A DNA stretch of 64,000 bases from Cytophagales bacterium WSM2-2 (lineage in GTDB: Bacteria > Bacteroidota > Bacteroidia > Cytophagales > Cyclobacteriaceae). The notes beneath the pieces were generated by a model. It saw nothing but the letters and a program-made list of their open reading frames with translations, was not told the origin of the DNA and did not search any database. The position numbers and the translations under genes were made by a program. Below, in pieces: positions 8,296-17,654 of this stretch. Position 1 is the stretch's first letter, and every line of letters begins with the position of its first letter. The DNA lies in contig BNHL01000001.1 in the NCBI GenBank assembly GCA_015472025.1, positions 5,010,001 to 5,074,000 on the forward strand, read 5' to 3'.

Positions 8296-9507
8296 ATGAA
8301 CATTCACGAATATCAGGCCAAAGAAGTGTTAAGAAAATTTGGTGTAGCTGTACAACGAGGTATTGTTGCCGATACTCCTGACAAAGCAGTAGCAGCGGCT
8401 AAAAGCTTACTGGCAGAAACAGGGTCTAAGTGGTATGTCGTAAAGTCTCAAATTCATGCAGGCGGTCGGGGCAAGGGAACAGTGAAAGAAACTGGCTCCA
8501 GAGGTGTAGTTCTGGCCAAGAGTTTTGATGAAGTCTATGAAAAATCCAAGGCAATTCTTGGAGGCACTTTAGTCACGATTCAAACCGGCCCTGCTGGCAA
8601 GAAGGTGAACAAAGTCCTTATTGCAGAAGACGTTTACTATCCGGGCGAATCCGAGCCCAAAGAATATTATATGAGTATTCTTTTGGATCGTTCCACCAGC
8701 AAACCGGTGATCATGGCCAGTACCGAAGGAGGTATGAATATTGAAGAAGTAGCTGCGACACACCCCGAGAAAATAGTGAAAGAATGGATTAATCCTGCCA
8801 TCGGATTACAGCCGTTTCAAGCCAGGAAGATTGCTTTTGCACTTGGCCTTGAGGGAAATGCGTTCAAAGAAATGGTGAAGTTTGTGAACGCGTTATACAC
8901 GGCATACATGGGCCTTGATGCCTCCATGTTTGAAATCAACCCCGTATTGAAAACGTCCGACAGCAAGATTATTGCCGTTGACGGAAAAGTAAATCTTGAC
9001 GATAACGCCCTGTACCGCCATCCCGACCTGGAGGAATTGCGAGACATTACAGAAGAAGACCCACTGGAAGTAGAAGCTGGAAAATCTGGATTGAACTATG
9101 TAAAACTGGACGGCAACGTGGGATGTATGGTGAACGGTGCAGGCTTGGCCATGGCTACCATGGACATCATTAAACTTTCGGGTGGCGAACCTGCCAACTT
9201 CCTCGATGTGGGTGGTGGCGCCAATGCCGAAACTGTTGAAGCAGGATTTAGAATTATCCTTAAAGACCCCAATGTTAAAGCTATATTAATCAACATCTTC
9301 GGAGGTATAGTACGATGTGATCGCGTGGCCAACGGAGTGGTGGAGGCCTATAAGAAAGTGGGCAACATTCCCGTCCCGATCATTGTGCGATTACAAGGTA
9401 CAAATGCCGAAGAGGGGGCTAAAATTATCAAAGAATCAGGCTTGAAAGTATATTCAGCCATTCAGTTAAAAGAAGCGGCCCAGCGAATCAAGGAAGTACT
9501 TGCTTAG
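8296..9507 (+). CDS. sucC: Succinyl-CoA ligase (ADP/GDP-forming), beta subunit
   Basis: TCA-cycle enzyme subunit that couples succinyl-CoA cleavage to nucleotide triphosphate formation. The 403-residue protein starts with the invariant '[17 protein letters not shown]', has the ATP-grasp element '[12 protein letters not shown]', and the C-terminal CoA-ligase domain with '[13 protein letters not shown]' and '[10 protein letters not shown]'. I chose ATG 8296 because it gives the conserved N-terminus; the upstream TTG (8275) adds seven residues not seen in the family and would precede the likely transcription start. sucD is not adjacent, which is common in this phylum. Confidence 0.96.
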   Translation: MNIHEYQAKEVLRKFGVAVQRGIVADTPDKAVAAAKSLLAETGSKWYVVKSQIHAGGRGKGTVKETGSRGVVLAKSFDEVYEKSKAILGGTLVTIQTGPAGKKVNKVLIAEDVYYPGESEPKEYYMSILLDRSTSKPVIMASTEGGMNIEEVAATHPEKIVKEWINPAIGLQPFQARKIAFALGLEGNAFKEMVKFVNALYTAYMGLDASMFEINPVLKTSDSKIIAVDGKVNLDDNALYRHPDLEELRDITEEDPLEVEAGKSGLNYVKLDGNVGCMVNGAGLAMATMDIIKLSGGEPANFLDVGGGANAETVEAGFRIILKDPNVKAILINIFGGIVRCDRVANGVVEAYKKVGNIPVPIIVRLQGTNAEEGAKIIKESGLKVYSAIQLKEAAQRIKEVLA

Positions 9508-9556
9508 CGGGTTTCCTTATTGCCTTTTTTTGCATAAATTGCTACGTAATTTCTAC

Positions 9557-10447
9557 ATGAAAAGGGTATTCCTTTTATTTTGTTTGTTGGCACCCCTTGC
9601 GGGGTATTCACAGAGTTTTTTTTCTATCCGGCAAGAGCGCAATTTCATTTTGACTGCCGGTACCGGAACAGCTACATACTTTGGTGAGTTGTCAAATCCG
9701 GGAACGATCATAAACCTTCAGCCTAACTTAAATGTGGGGTTGCAATACTATGTTTCACCCAGGGTGAGTGTTCGTAGTGAATTGAATTGGTTTGTGTTGC
9801 ATGGAGACGATAAACTCGCTAATGAAACAAGTAGAAAGAATCGTGGCTTGTCCTTTCGGTCAAATTGTTTTGAGATAACAGCAGCCGGGGAAGTCAGTTT
9901 ATTTGCTAACGGAAACAGGTACTACCGTAGGCCAACGATCAATTTTTATGCATTTGGTGGCGTGGGATTACTGTACTTTAATCCCGTAGCTGATTATAAC
10001 GGAAAAGCTTATTCACTTGCACCACTTCAGACTGAAGGTGTCAATTATAGCCGCGTTTCTCTTGTCATCCCGATGGGTTTTGGTGGTCGATTGAAGCTAA
10101 CTCCGAATTTAAATCTGGCAGTTGAGGGAGGTTTTAGGAAGACATTCACCGATTACATAGACGATGTGAGTACCAAATATGTCGTTCCAAGTTCTGATCC
10201 GGTAACTGCTTATTTTCAAAATCCCAACAATCCTGCCTACAATCCAACCGCTTCTGGAGATATCAATAATTTTAATGCCGGATTCAAGCGAGGGAACCCA
10301 AATAGTATGGATAGTTATTTTCTCCTTAATGCTAAAATTGAATACTACCTTCCCATTACAAAAGGAGGCCGAAAGGGAAGTGGCTTGCTCAAGAGAAAAT
10401 CCACGTTCAAATACAACAAGCGTGGTGGAATGAAACGGAGACGGTAA
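9557..10447 (+). CDS. DUF6089-type outer-membrane beta-barrel protein
   Basis: A 296-residue secreted protein. A clear signal peptide ('KRVFLLFCLLAPLAGYSQ') is followed by alternating hydrophobic/polar strands and aromatic residues, as expected for a small outer-membrane barrel. The opening 'LTAGTGTATYFGELSNPG' resembles the DUF6089 family of Bacteroidota, whose function is unknown. The C-terminal ~30 residues are strongly basic (ending 'KRGGMKRRR'), which is odd for a barrel and may form a periplasmic or surface tail. ATG 9557 is chosen because it begins the signal peptide; an in-frame TTG at 9500 overlapping sucC is unlikely. The stop abuts the stop of the convergent polysaccharide cluster. 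Confidence 0.75.
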   Translation: MKRVFLLFCLLAPLAGYSQSFFSIRQERNFILTAGTGTATYFGELSNPGTIINLQPNLNVGLQYYVSPRVSVRSELNWFVLHGDDKLANETSRKNRGLSFRSNCFEITAAGEVSLFANGNRYYRRPTINFYAFGGVGLLYFNPVADYNGKAYSLAPLQTEGVNYSRVSLVIPMGFGGRLKLTPNLNLAVEGGFRKTFTDYIDDVSTKYVVPSSDPVTAYFQNPNNPAYNPTASGDINNFNAGFKRGNPNSMDSYFLLNAKIEYYLPITKGGRKGSGLLKRKSTFKYNKRGGMKRRR

Positions 10448-12358
10448 TTAATCCTGCTTATCCAGTACTTCGTAGCGTGAATAATTGCTTTTGTATTCAG
10501 GCACGAGTTCCTTCATCAAAGCAACGCTCTTAAGCTCATTCTTATCATATACCAGATCGTTGAATAGCTCAACGTAGCTGTTTATTTCCTTGTATGAATA
10601 CTGCTGAACCTTCGCAATCATTATTTTTTGATTGTGGGTTTGAATCGTATTCTCCCGATTGTTCAGGAGTTCTTCATATAGTTTTTCCCCTTCTCTCAAG
10701 CCGGTAAAAACAATATCGATGTCCTTCCTTGGCTCCAGGCCAGAAAGCCATATCATCTTTTCAGCCAAGTCAAGAATTTTCACAGACTTTCCCATATCAA
10801 AGAGAAAAATCTCCCCTCCTCTCCCCATTGTGCCGGCTTCCAATACCAATTGGCAAGCCTCAGCGATGGTCATGAAATAGCGAGTAATTTCAGGATGCGT
10901 TACCGTTATTGGTCCACCCTCCTGTATCTGCTTCTTAAACAATGGAATTACGGATCCATTTGAACCGAGTACATTTCCAAATCTTGTAGTTACAAAAGCG
11001 GTATGAGGTTTACCTAGTGTCTCCAAATAATCGTTATAGGACTGGACATAAATCTCGGCTATGCGCTTAGAACATCCCATGACGTTGGTTGGGTTTACAG
11101 CCTTATCGGTTGACACCATCACGAATTTCAAAACATCAAATTCCACTGAAAGATCAGCGAGTGTTTTGGTTCCTAGAATATTACATGTAATTGCTTCTGA
11201 TGGATTATTCTCCATCATCGGCACATGTTTATAGGCAGCCGCATGGTAAACGATTGTCGGGCGGTGTTCATCGAATATAAACCTCATCCGGTCCTTGTTA
11301 TTCACGTCAGCAAGGTACCAGTACAATCGCGCGCTTACATCCATCGCACGAGACTCCCGTTCCACTTCGTATAGCGCTGACTCTGCTTGATCGACAAGAA
11401 TAATTGCACTGGGTTTAGCAAGGACTACCTGTCTGAATAACTCAGATCCGATTGATCCTGCCGCGCCCGTGATCATGACCTTTTTGCCACGCAGGTCTGA
11501 CTCAGTAACCCGATTACTAATCTTTATCGGTTCGCGCCCCAAAAGCTCTTCGATATTGATCTCTTTAATTTGATTAAGGCTTAACTCTCCCTTCACCCAT
11601 TTTTCAACGGGTGGAACAGTTCTCACTTTTACCAGGCCCCGAATACAAGCGTCAACTACTTCATTCTTTCGCTCTAAGGAAATTTCTTTCGGAGTAAATA
11701 TCAACTCATCTATTGAGTATTCACTAAACAGTCGTTGCAACTCAGACGTTCTGGCATCAAATATTTGAATACCATCTATAACTTTTCCTGCCTTGTCGGA
11801 AGCATCCTCCAAAAAACCAATTACTTTCATGCGTGGGGTTGATTCCAATACATGGCGCGTAATTATCCCCGTCTGTCCAGCTCCAAAAATCATCACTCTT
11901 GACTGAGTGATCATAAAATTCCGATAGTAGGAGAAAATATACTTCACCAGCAACCGATAGTTAAAAAGCAGGAGAAATGAAGAAAGGAGACTAATGAGGA
12001 GTACGGAGTACGGAACAATATTAGCCCGGTTACTAATACTGAAAACTAGATTTGCAGCACAAACCAATATGACGTTCACAATCGACATGTAAAAAATACG
12101 AACGCCATCCTGAATTCCAGTATACCTAATTATACCACGATGGCTGTTTGTGATCAATATTGAAATTAGACCACAAAATGAATAAACCAAGACTCCGGTT
12201 TGAAAGTGGTAATTTTGCAGTTCCGGAATCAAGAAATTAAATCTGAGAAGGTATCCTAGAAGAGCTGAGAACCCAATCAGTGCTACATCAATAAAAACAA
12301 CTACCCACCAAGGTAATATTCTGAGATTGCGAATGAATCTTACAAAGAATCGAAACAC
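10448..12358 (-). CDS. Membrane nucleotide-sugar 4,6-dehydratase, PglF/WbpM/CapD family
   Basis: A 636-residue membrane-anchored dehydratase that converts UDP-GlcNAc to the UDP-4-keto-6-deoxy sugar, the first step toward bacillosamine- or FucNAc-type sugars. Four N-terminal membrane segments (about residues 10-130) precede a Rossmann region and the catalytic SDR domain, with 'GAAGSIGSELFRQ' near residue 297. The catalytic segment 'STDKAVNPTNVMGCSKR' (about 416-430) has Met where ordinary SDRs have Tyr, which is characteristic of PglF/WbpM-type enzymes. It is the last gene of the long polysaccharide locus. PglE-, PglD- and PglC-like genes lie upstream in the same direction, so a diacetamido-sugar pathway is the best reading. 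Confidence 0.9.
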   Translation of the reverse strand: MFRFFVRFIRNLRILPWWVVVFIDVALIGFSALLGYLLRFNFLIPELQNYHFQTGVLVYSFCGLISILITNSHRGIIRYTGIQDGVRIFYMSIVNVILVCAANLVFSISNRANIVPYSVLLISLLSSFLLLFNYRLLVKYIFSYYRNFMITQSRVMIFGAGQTGIITRHVLESTPRMKVIGFLEDASDKAGKVIDGIQIFDARTSELQRLFSEYSIDELIFTPKEISLERKNEVVDACIRGLVKVRTVPPVEKWVKGELSLNQIKEINIEELLGREPIKISNRVTESDLRGKKVMITGAAGSIGSELFRQVVLAKPSAIILVDQAESALYEVERESRAMDVSARLYWYLADVNNKDRMRFIFDEHRPTIVYHAAAYKHVPMMENNPSEAITCNILGTKTLADLSVEFDVLKFVMVSTDKAVNPTNVMGCSKRIAEIYVQSYNDYLETLGKPHTAFVTTRFGNVLGSNGSVIPLFKKQIQEGGPITVTHPEITRYFMTIAEACQLVLEAGTMGRGGEIFLFDMGKSVKILDLAEKMIWLSGLEPRKDIDIVFTGLREGEKLYEELLNNRENTIQTHNQKIMIAKVQQYSYKEINSYVELFNDLVYDKNELKSVALMKELVPEYKSNYSRYEVLDKQD

Positions 12359-12366
12359 ACTTATTG

Positions 12367-12555
12367 TTATTTCTTTTTGCGACCAGAAATCATCCTTTTA
12401 ATACCATACAAACCTCCTGCACCAAGTAGGTATTCAATACCAGTAATCGGAACACCTGGTGCATTTCCCCCGTTAGGGTCTCCACCACTTGGTTGAGCAT
12501 TAAGCGTCAAAGAAACTACTAGAGCCAAGAAGAGTGCCAATACCTTAATTTTCAT
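12367..12555 (-). CDS. Small secreted protein with exosortase-type C-terminal tail (PITG-CTERM-like)
   Basis: A 62-residue protein with an N-terminal signal peptide (cut after about Ala20, 'LNAQ'), a short Gly/Pro/Asn-rich linker (21-35), the motif 'VPITG' (35-39), one hydrophobic segment (39-52) and a basic tail ending 'SGRKKK'. Signal peptide plus short motif, membrane helix and basic end is the layout of PEP-CTERM-like sorting signals. It resembles the short PID-CTERM proteins of Bacteroidota, with Thr in place of Asp. Its start overlaps the stop of the giant T9SS gene by 4 bp (ATGA), so translation is probably coupled. Exosortase XrtF is encoded 6.6 kb upstream in the same cluster and is the likely processing enzyme; that link is inferred. 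Confidence 0.7.
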   Translation of the reverse strand: MKIKVLALFLALVVSLTLNAQPSGGDPNGGNAPGVPITGIEYLLGAGGLYGIKRMISGRKKK

Positions 12556-15500
12556 TTCTTGATTACTTTAACGCTGTAGGCTTTGTCGGCCATTATTCTT
12601 AATAGATACACACCACTCTCAAGATTGGAAAGATCAAGAGTTTTAACTTCCTGAGACAAGAATTCTTTGTTCAACTGGTCACCAAGAATATTCGTCCCCC
12701 TGACATCAAATAGATACATTCCAGTTAACGATGAATTTATTTGCGTCGGCAGAATTAAATTCGTCCTTCCATCAGTAGGAACCGGGAAAACTTGAATTAC
12801 ATCAGACGTTAGCTCCACAGTCAAATTTGCTGAAATGGCGCAGCCTTTTTCGTCAATCTTCAAGGTATAAGTAGCCGACTCACGCGCTTCAAACTGTGAA
12901 CCAGTTGCTCCTTCTATAACTTCTCCATTCTTGTACCACTGATTACCCGTATCAACATTGCTCCTTAGTATTAACCCTTCCTTAGTAATTAAAACTGGTA
13001 TCAGTTCTTGGAAATCATAATTGAGTGAATGATCAAAGAAGTAGCTATCACAGCCGTTTGCTGATTTGACTTCTATACTGAAGTCGTTGTTTCCAACCGT
13101 AAGTTTTTCTTTTGGAATGGTGACCACCAACAATCCACCCGAACCGGAAAGAGTTTCCGTAACCGGCTCCAAACCTTTAAATAAACGATATTCTACACCT
13201 GACTGAGTATCGATTGAAAGACCTAACTGTTTTAGATCACAGGGGTCTGTAATCGTCATCTTTGGAGGAACTACGGAACTAACCCATGGACTCCCAGCCA
13301 TCAGTATCCGAAGTTCAAATCGTGAGTTGCCATAAGAAAACTTATCTTGAGTCACACTAAAGTTATATTTCAAATCACTGGTGATCTGCTTCTCCACTTT
13401 AGCAAAACGATCGACCAGAACCAATTGGTAGCCTAAATCCAGTGTTTCTAAATCTCCAAAAGTAAGATTATACTCACCCGGGTTAACATCAGTCACCTTC
13501 AAGCCTATAGTCCCATTGCATCGTAGCTTGGACAAAGAATTAATGGCGTACTCGACTGTGCTATCGCCTACGAAGGAGGAAATATTGAGGTATGAATTTT
13601 TAACCTGATTAGGTACATAATAACCATTCCGCATCTTAATGGCGTCAAATTGATTGTCGAATTGCATTGATGCATCATCATTGAACGAGACGATTGCTTC
13701 ATCACGCTGTTTATCAGATGCCAAAATAATGCGAATTATGTTACTCGGTGTTCCGTCTCGTAAGAATTGAAACTGGTTACCTGTCTTAGTACTTTCGGTC
13801 AAGCTAAGATTGCTGGCACCAGAGGAGAGTACCCAAAAGGCCTGGCCTGTGGCAATTTCGCCCGTCCAGCCAACGAAGGGCGTATTTGTTACACCACCGC
13901 CCGCTACGTAAGAGGCATATTGATTATTTCCAATCCTAATATAAACAGTGTTGTTGAAATTTGTTCGATTCACTAAGTCCCAATCTATTGGAGAGGGGTA
14001 AGGATTTGGAACAAGGCTAAAATTATTTAAAGCCACAGGAATTGTAACATTACCCACAGCAATATTACCCCTTACTGAAGCGGTGAAATTAGAAGTAAGA
14101 TAAGTATAAGCAGAATACCCTTTCGTATTGAGCAGAGTTGTGGCTGATGTAGACACGCCGGTTCCTACAGCCTTCCAGGTTTGATTGGTTTGATCCCATT
14201 CAAATATAGATGCTGAGGAACTACTTGTCACTCCATTTACTCCGTTGGGGCTGGGATCGGAAAAGCTACCGGTTACAGGGAAATTAGCTTTCCAGGCGGC
14301 TGCATTATTTCCACTTGTAATGGGCATTGATAGATATCTCCAATCAGCAGGCCCGTTGATAAACCTTTCGATAGTGACCGGGCCACTAAACGTTGCCCCC
14401 GAAGGTATGGCTGCTATTCGTCCTCCGGCAGTCAATGACGTAGATTTGATTGTTAAAACCCCTGAGCCGGAACCATCAGCATCAATCTTGCTTGTAGCCG
14501 ATGTAAGTGTAAGGGCTCCATTCACAGATATATTTCCATTAATATTCACATTGAGGTTATTGCTTATGTCCACATCGTAGACACTTGCCGTGCCGGTAAC
14601 CGACTGAGCACTAGCGCCGCCATTAAAGACAATTTTTCCATTGTTATGATTAAAGGTTCCGGTGGTTGCCCAGTTTCCTCCGATATTCAGTGTAGTATTC
14701 GGAGATGTTGTGGCGCCAGGAGCTGTCAATGTTCCTGAAACAGAAACTCCGAAAAGGCTTGTTGTAGCACTTCCAGAGATCGCTGTAGTGCCGTTAAACG
14801 TCACGGTGCCATTGTTATGGGCAAATGTACCACTGTTGATTAGATTACCCGATAAGGTCGTTGCTCCTGCAGGAGCATTAAAAGTAGTACCTGTGCCAAC
14901 AGTTAAGTCACTACCAACCGCAATCGAACCTGACGGTGCAGTAAAGGTGCCACCGTTAAGTGTCAGTGAACTTCCGACTGTCATAGATCCGGATGATGCA
15001 GAAAACGAGCCGCTGTTTTGAGTCAGAGTTCCAGCAATACTCATTGATCCAGTCGTAGTCAGCGTGCCATTTATAATTAGGTTGTTAAACGCAGGTGCGT
15101 TTGAGCCCGATATAGCAGTGGTTCCACCAAAAGTTGTCGTTGCTGATCCTGCATTTAGTGTTCCGTTGTTGACCAAATTTCCATTGATTTGGATGTTGAT
15201 GGATGGAGTCAACGTTCCGGAAATTGTTACGGCATTAAAAGTAGGTGGCGTGGTTCCAGAGATGGTTGTAGTCCCTGAAAAAGTGGTAGTATTTGATGTC
15301 AATGTCGATGTCGCACTGCTTACGAAATTTCCTTTGAGGTTTATTGCATTTGCACCTGCAGCGAAGCTACCACTAGAGAGAGTCAGTATGCCATTTACCG
15401 TGATACCTGAACCCAGTGTTAATGTTCCTGAGCCTGTCTTAGACAAATTTGCCAAGGCAGTTGAATTACTTGGAAGCTCAGATCCTGTGGTGATTGATCC

Positions 15501-17570
15501 TGAAGTGTAGGTTACATTGTAAGAGTTCGTAGTGTTGTTCGGGCTTGTCGTCATCGATCCACCCACGCGAGTGATCGTTCCACCAGTGGCCATTGTAATT
15601 CCCGCCCCATTAGAAAAAGTTCCTGACGTCAGATTCAGGTTAGTAATGGTAATACTGGATGTTGTGCCAAGAGTTGCGCCAGAACGATTAAGAGTAAGTG
15701 TGCCTAAAGCCGTACTTCCAGGATCAAATCCAAAATCAGTGGGTACTGTTCCCGAACCATCAACTGTAATAGTCGATGAGGTTGTGACCGCCAAATCATC
15801 AGGGCTCGTCGGCCCCCAAGCTCCGCTGATTGTGAGGTTATTGCTTCCAACTGACAAAACTCCACTTGTATGGGTAAAGGTTCCTAATATCGTGAGGCTG
15901 TTACCTAAAGTGACGAGGCCTGACGATGTTCGATTCAGCGTAAAATTATTCAACTGGTTACCATTGATCGCAAGCGTTCCAAAATTTCCAGTTCCTCCTA
16001 TGGTCAGATTTGAGGACGATCCTCCAATAATGTTACCGGAACCTGTAACAGTGCCATTGAGGGTAAGGGTTTGCGGCCCGATAGTAAGACTGCCACTTGT
16101 CAATGATAATATACGTGATAAACCTACCGTCAGGTCACCGGTTAAGGTAACACCATTGCCATTGTTAATCGTTAGGTTTACATCACCACTTACTGGATAA
16201 TCGGCTCCTGTAAATTGTGCGCCAGTGCCATTGTATATAATAGTAGAATTCGATGCATAAGTTCTGCTTCCAGTATTTTGGACATTTCCAAAGGATGTTG
16301 GAGATGCTTGGAGGGCTCCACTTGCATCCGTTGAGCCGAGGCCGATCTTGCCATTAAGAGTAAAATTTCCGCTTCCTGTTATTGCTGAAGTTCCTAAATT
16401 CAAAGTCTTCGAGCTACCGACAACAAAATTTATTCCACCAGAGATGGTTGCTGAATTGGTGAAAGAACTTGTTGAAGAACCATTGAAGTTTATTGCAACC
16501 GGGCCTGTACCGCTGGACCTTGTTAAGGTTCCTCCTGTTATCGAAAAATTCCCTTGAAGATTTAGCGTTGAAGACCCCGTTCCATTAGTTGATAACAGCA
16601 TATTTAGAGCCGCTCCATTTGACTTACTGAAGTTTCCAGTAACATTAATGGTCGTTGCGCCTGTGGCGCCAAAGCTAATCGCATTTGCGGAACCACTCGT
16701 AGAAGAAATACTGAAGTCTCTACCTACATTTAGGACTACCGGATTTCCGGTTGATGTCAATTGAACCCTTGAATTGCCCTGAATTAGAAAATCTCTTCCT
16801 AAGTTCAATGTATACGCTTGAGTAGTTCCCAATTGAAGAATACTACCATTGGTTGACGTCACAATAAAATCTCCATTTACACTAGAAAGGCTTCCAGTTA
16901 AATTCATTGTAGCCGTCTGACCAGTACCATTCCACGTAAAATGATGAAAAGTTATCCCTGCATTGATAGCAGGTACGGTTCCTGAGGTTGCATCTACTCT
17001 ACATGTCGAACCGGATTGCCAGTCTGCTGCAGGAATTGGCGCTACACCGCTCCCCGTTGTATGAATGTGAATCCCTCCATTGGTTACTTTATAAGTGTCG
17101 GATGAAACAGGGCCAGCTCCTGCCCCTAAATTTCCATAATCATCGTCAACAATTGTGGCTCCGTTTGATAAGCTTAATGTACCATCTACTTGAAGTAGAC
17201 CAACGTCTGTGAAATCATTAATAATTCGAATATCATCGCCTGTACCATTGTTTACAGTCACTATCACTCCAGAAGAAATTATAAGTGAACCCGATGAACC
17301 ACCAAACGGATTGCTATTATCCCACTCAATTTGGTCAACGGTAACATTAGCCGTAACAGTCACTGTGTGAGCATCCATAATCGTAATCACTCCATCCGTA
17401 CTAGTAGGTGTGCTTGGTGCTGGATTTATCCACAATGTCCCATTAAATCTCTCCCACGTTGACGTCTGATTCCAGTTGCCAGACTGAAAGGACCTAAAGT
17501 CACCGGTAGTCTGAGCCTTAGCCAGAAAAGAGATCATAACAGTAAGAATCGCCAATAAAGGACGCATCAT
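12552..17570 (-). CDS. Giant beta-repeat surface protein with T9SS C-terminal sorting domain
   Basis: A 1672-residue secreted protein. A signal peptide ('LLAILTVMISFLAKAQ') is followed by about 1100 residues rich in Gly, Ser, Thr and Asn. These form short beta-strand repeats such as 'GTLNAGSATTTFGGTTAISG' and 'GTVTFNGTTAISG' (clearest at about residues 700-1000), as in right-handed beta-helix adhesins. A non-repetitive region with 'WRYLSMPI' follows (about 1080 onward), and the last ~80 residues form a type A T9SS sorting domain ('VFPVPTDGRTNL' to 'GVYLLRI' and a 'VKVIKK' end). It is probably exported through the outer membrane and anchored or released there. The ligand is unknown. Large Pro/Val-rich open frames on the plus strand are by-products of the repeats. 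Confidence 0.85.
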   Translation of the reverse strand: MMRPLLAILTVMISFLAKAQTTGDFRSFQSGNWNQTSTWERFNGTLWINPAPSTPTSTDGVITIMDAHTVTVTANVTVDQIEWDNSNPFGGSSGSLIISSGVIVTVNNGTGDDIRIINDFTDVGLLQVDGTLSLSNGATIVDDDYGNLGAGAGPVSSDTYKVTNGGIHIHTTGSGVAPIPAADWQSGSTCRVDATSGTVPAINAGITFHHFTWNGTGQTATMNLTGSLSSVNGDFIVTSTNGSILQLGTTQAYTLNLGRDFLIQGNSRVQLTSTGNPVVLNVGRDFSISSTSGSANAISFGATGATTINVTGNFSKSNGAALNMLLSTNGTGSSTLNLQGNFSITGGTLTRSSGTGPVAINFNGSSTSSFTNSATISGGINFVVGSSKTLNLGTSAITGSGNFTLNGKIGLGSTDASGALQASPTSFGNVQNTGSRTYASNSTIIYNGTGAQFTGADYPVSGDVNLTINNGNGVTLTGDLTVGLSRILSLTSGSLTIGPQTLTLNGTVTGSGNIIGGSSSNLTIGGTGNFGTLAINGNQLNNFTLNRTSSGLVTLGNSLTILGTFTHTSGVLSVGSNNLTISGAWGPTSPDDLAVTTSSTITVDGSGTVPTDFGFDPGSTALGTLTLNRSGATLGTTSSITITNLNLTSGTFSNGAGITMATGGTITRVGGSMTTSPNNTTNSYNVTYTSGSITTGSELPSNSTALANLSKTGSGTLTLGSGITVNGILTLSSGSFAAGANAINLKGNFVSSATSTLTSNTTTFSGTTTISGTTPPTFNAVTISGTLTPSINIQINGNLVNNGTLNAGSATTTFGGTTAISGSNAPAFNNLIINGTLTTTGSMSIAGTLTQNSGSFSASSGSMTVGSSLTLNGGTFTAPSGSIAVGSDLTVGTGTTFNAPAGATTLSGNLINSGTFAHNNGTVTFNGTTAISGSATTSLFGVSVSGTLTAPGATTSPNTTLNIGGNWATTGTFNHNNGKIVFNGGASAQSVTGTASVYDVDISNNLNVNINGNISVNGALTLTSATSKIDADGSGSGVLTIKSTSLTAGGRIAAIPSGATFSGPVTIERFINGPADWRYLSMPITSGNNAAAWKANFPVTGSFSDPSPNGVNGVTSSSSASIFEWDQTNQTWKAVGTGVSTSATTLLNTKGYSAYTYLTSNFTASVRGNIAVGNVTIPVALNNFSLVPNPYPSPIDWDLVNRTNFNNTVYIRIGNNQYASYVAGGGVTNTPFVGWTGEIATGQAFWVLSSGASNLSLTESTKTGNQFQFLRDGTPSNIIRIILASDKQRDEAIVSFNDDASMQFDNQFDAIKMRNGYYVPNQVKNSYLNISSFVGDSTVEYAINSLSKLRCNGTIGLKVTDVNPGEYNLTFGDLETLDLGYQLVLVDRFAKVEKQITSDLKYNFSVTQDKFSYGNSRFELRILMAGSPWVSSVVPPKMTITDPCDLKQLGLSIDTQSGVEYRLFKGLEPVTETLSGSGGLLVVTIPKEKLTVGNNDFSIEVKSANGCDSYFFDHSLNYDFQELIPVLITKEGLILRSNVDTGNQWYKNGEVIEGATGSQFEARESATYTLKIDEKGCAISANLTVELTSDVIQVFPVPTDGRTNLILPTQINSSLTGMYLFDVRGTNILGDQLNKEFLSQEVKTLDLSNLESGVYLLRIMADKAYSVKVIKK

Positions 17571-17592
17571 TTGAAGTCAATTTGGTCAATTA

Positions 17593-17600
17593 CAAAAATA
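17593..17600 (-). promoter_or_regulatory. Candidate -7 element upstream of the giant T9SS protein gene
   Basis: On the minus strand this is TATTTTTG, a perfect match to the Bacteroidota TAnnTTTG element, 22 bp before the ATG at 17570. No good TTTG is found 19-21 bp further upstream, so it may be weak or need an activator. It suggests that the surface-protein pair has its own promoter inside the long cluster. Confidence 0.35.
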
Positions 17601-17654
17601 GCAAAATATATGCTTGATTCGTTAAAAAATGCGTTTGTAACCGTGGTTTGTTTA

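Noticed and set aside
13767-16557. Several plus-strand open frames up to 222 codons opposite the giant T9SS gene, rich in Val and Pro
   Set aside because: They mirror the Gly/Ser/Thr/Asn-rich repeats of the minus-strand gene: Asn and Thr codons read backwards as Val, and Gly codons as Pro. They have no start context, signal or domain.
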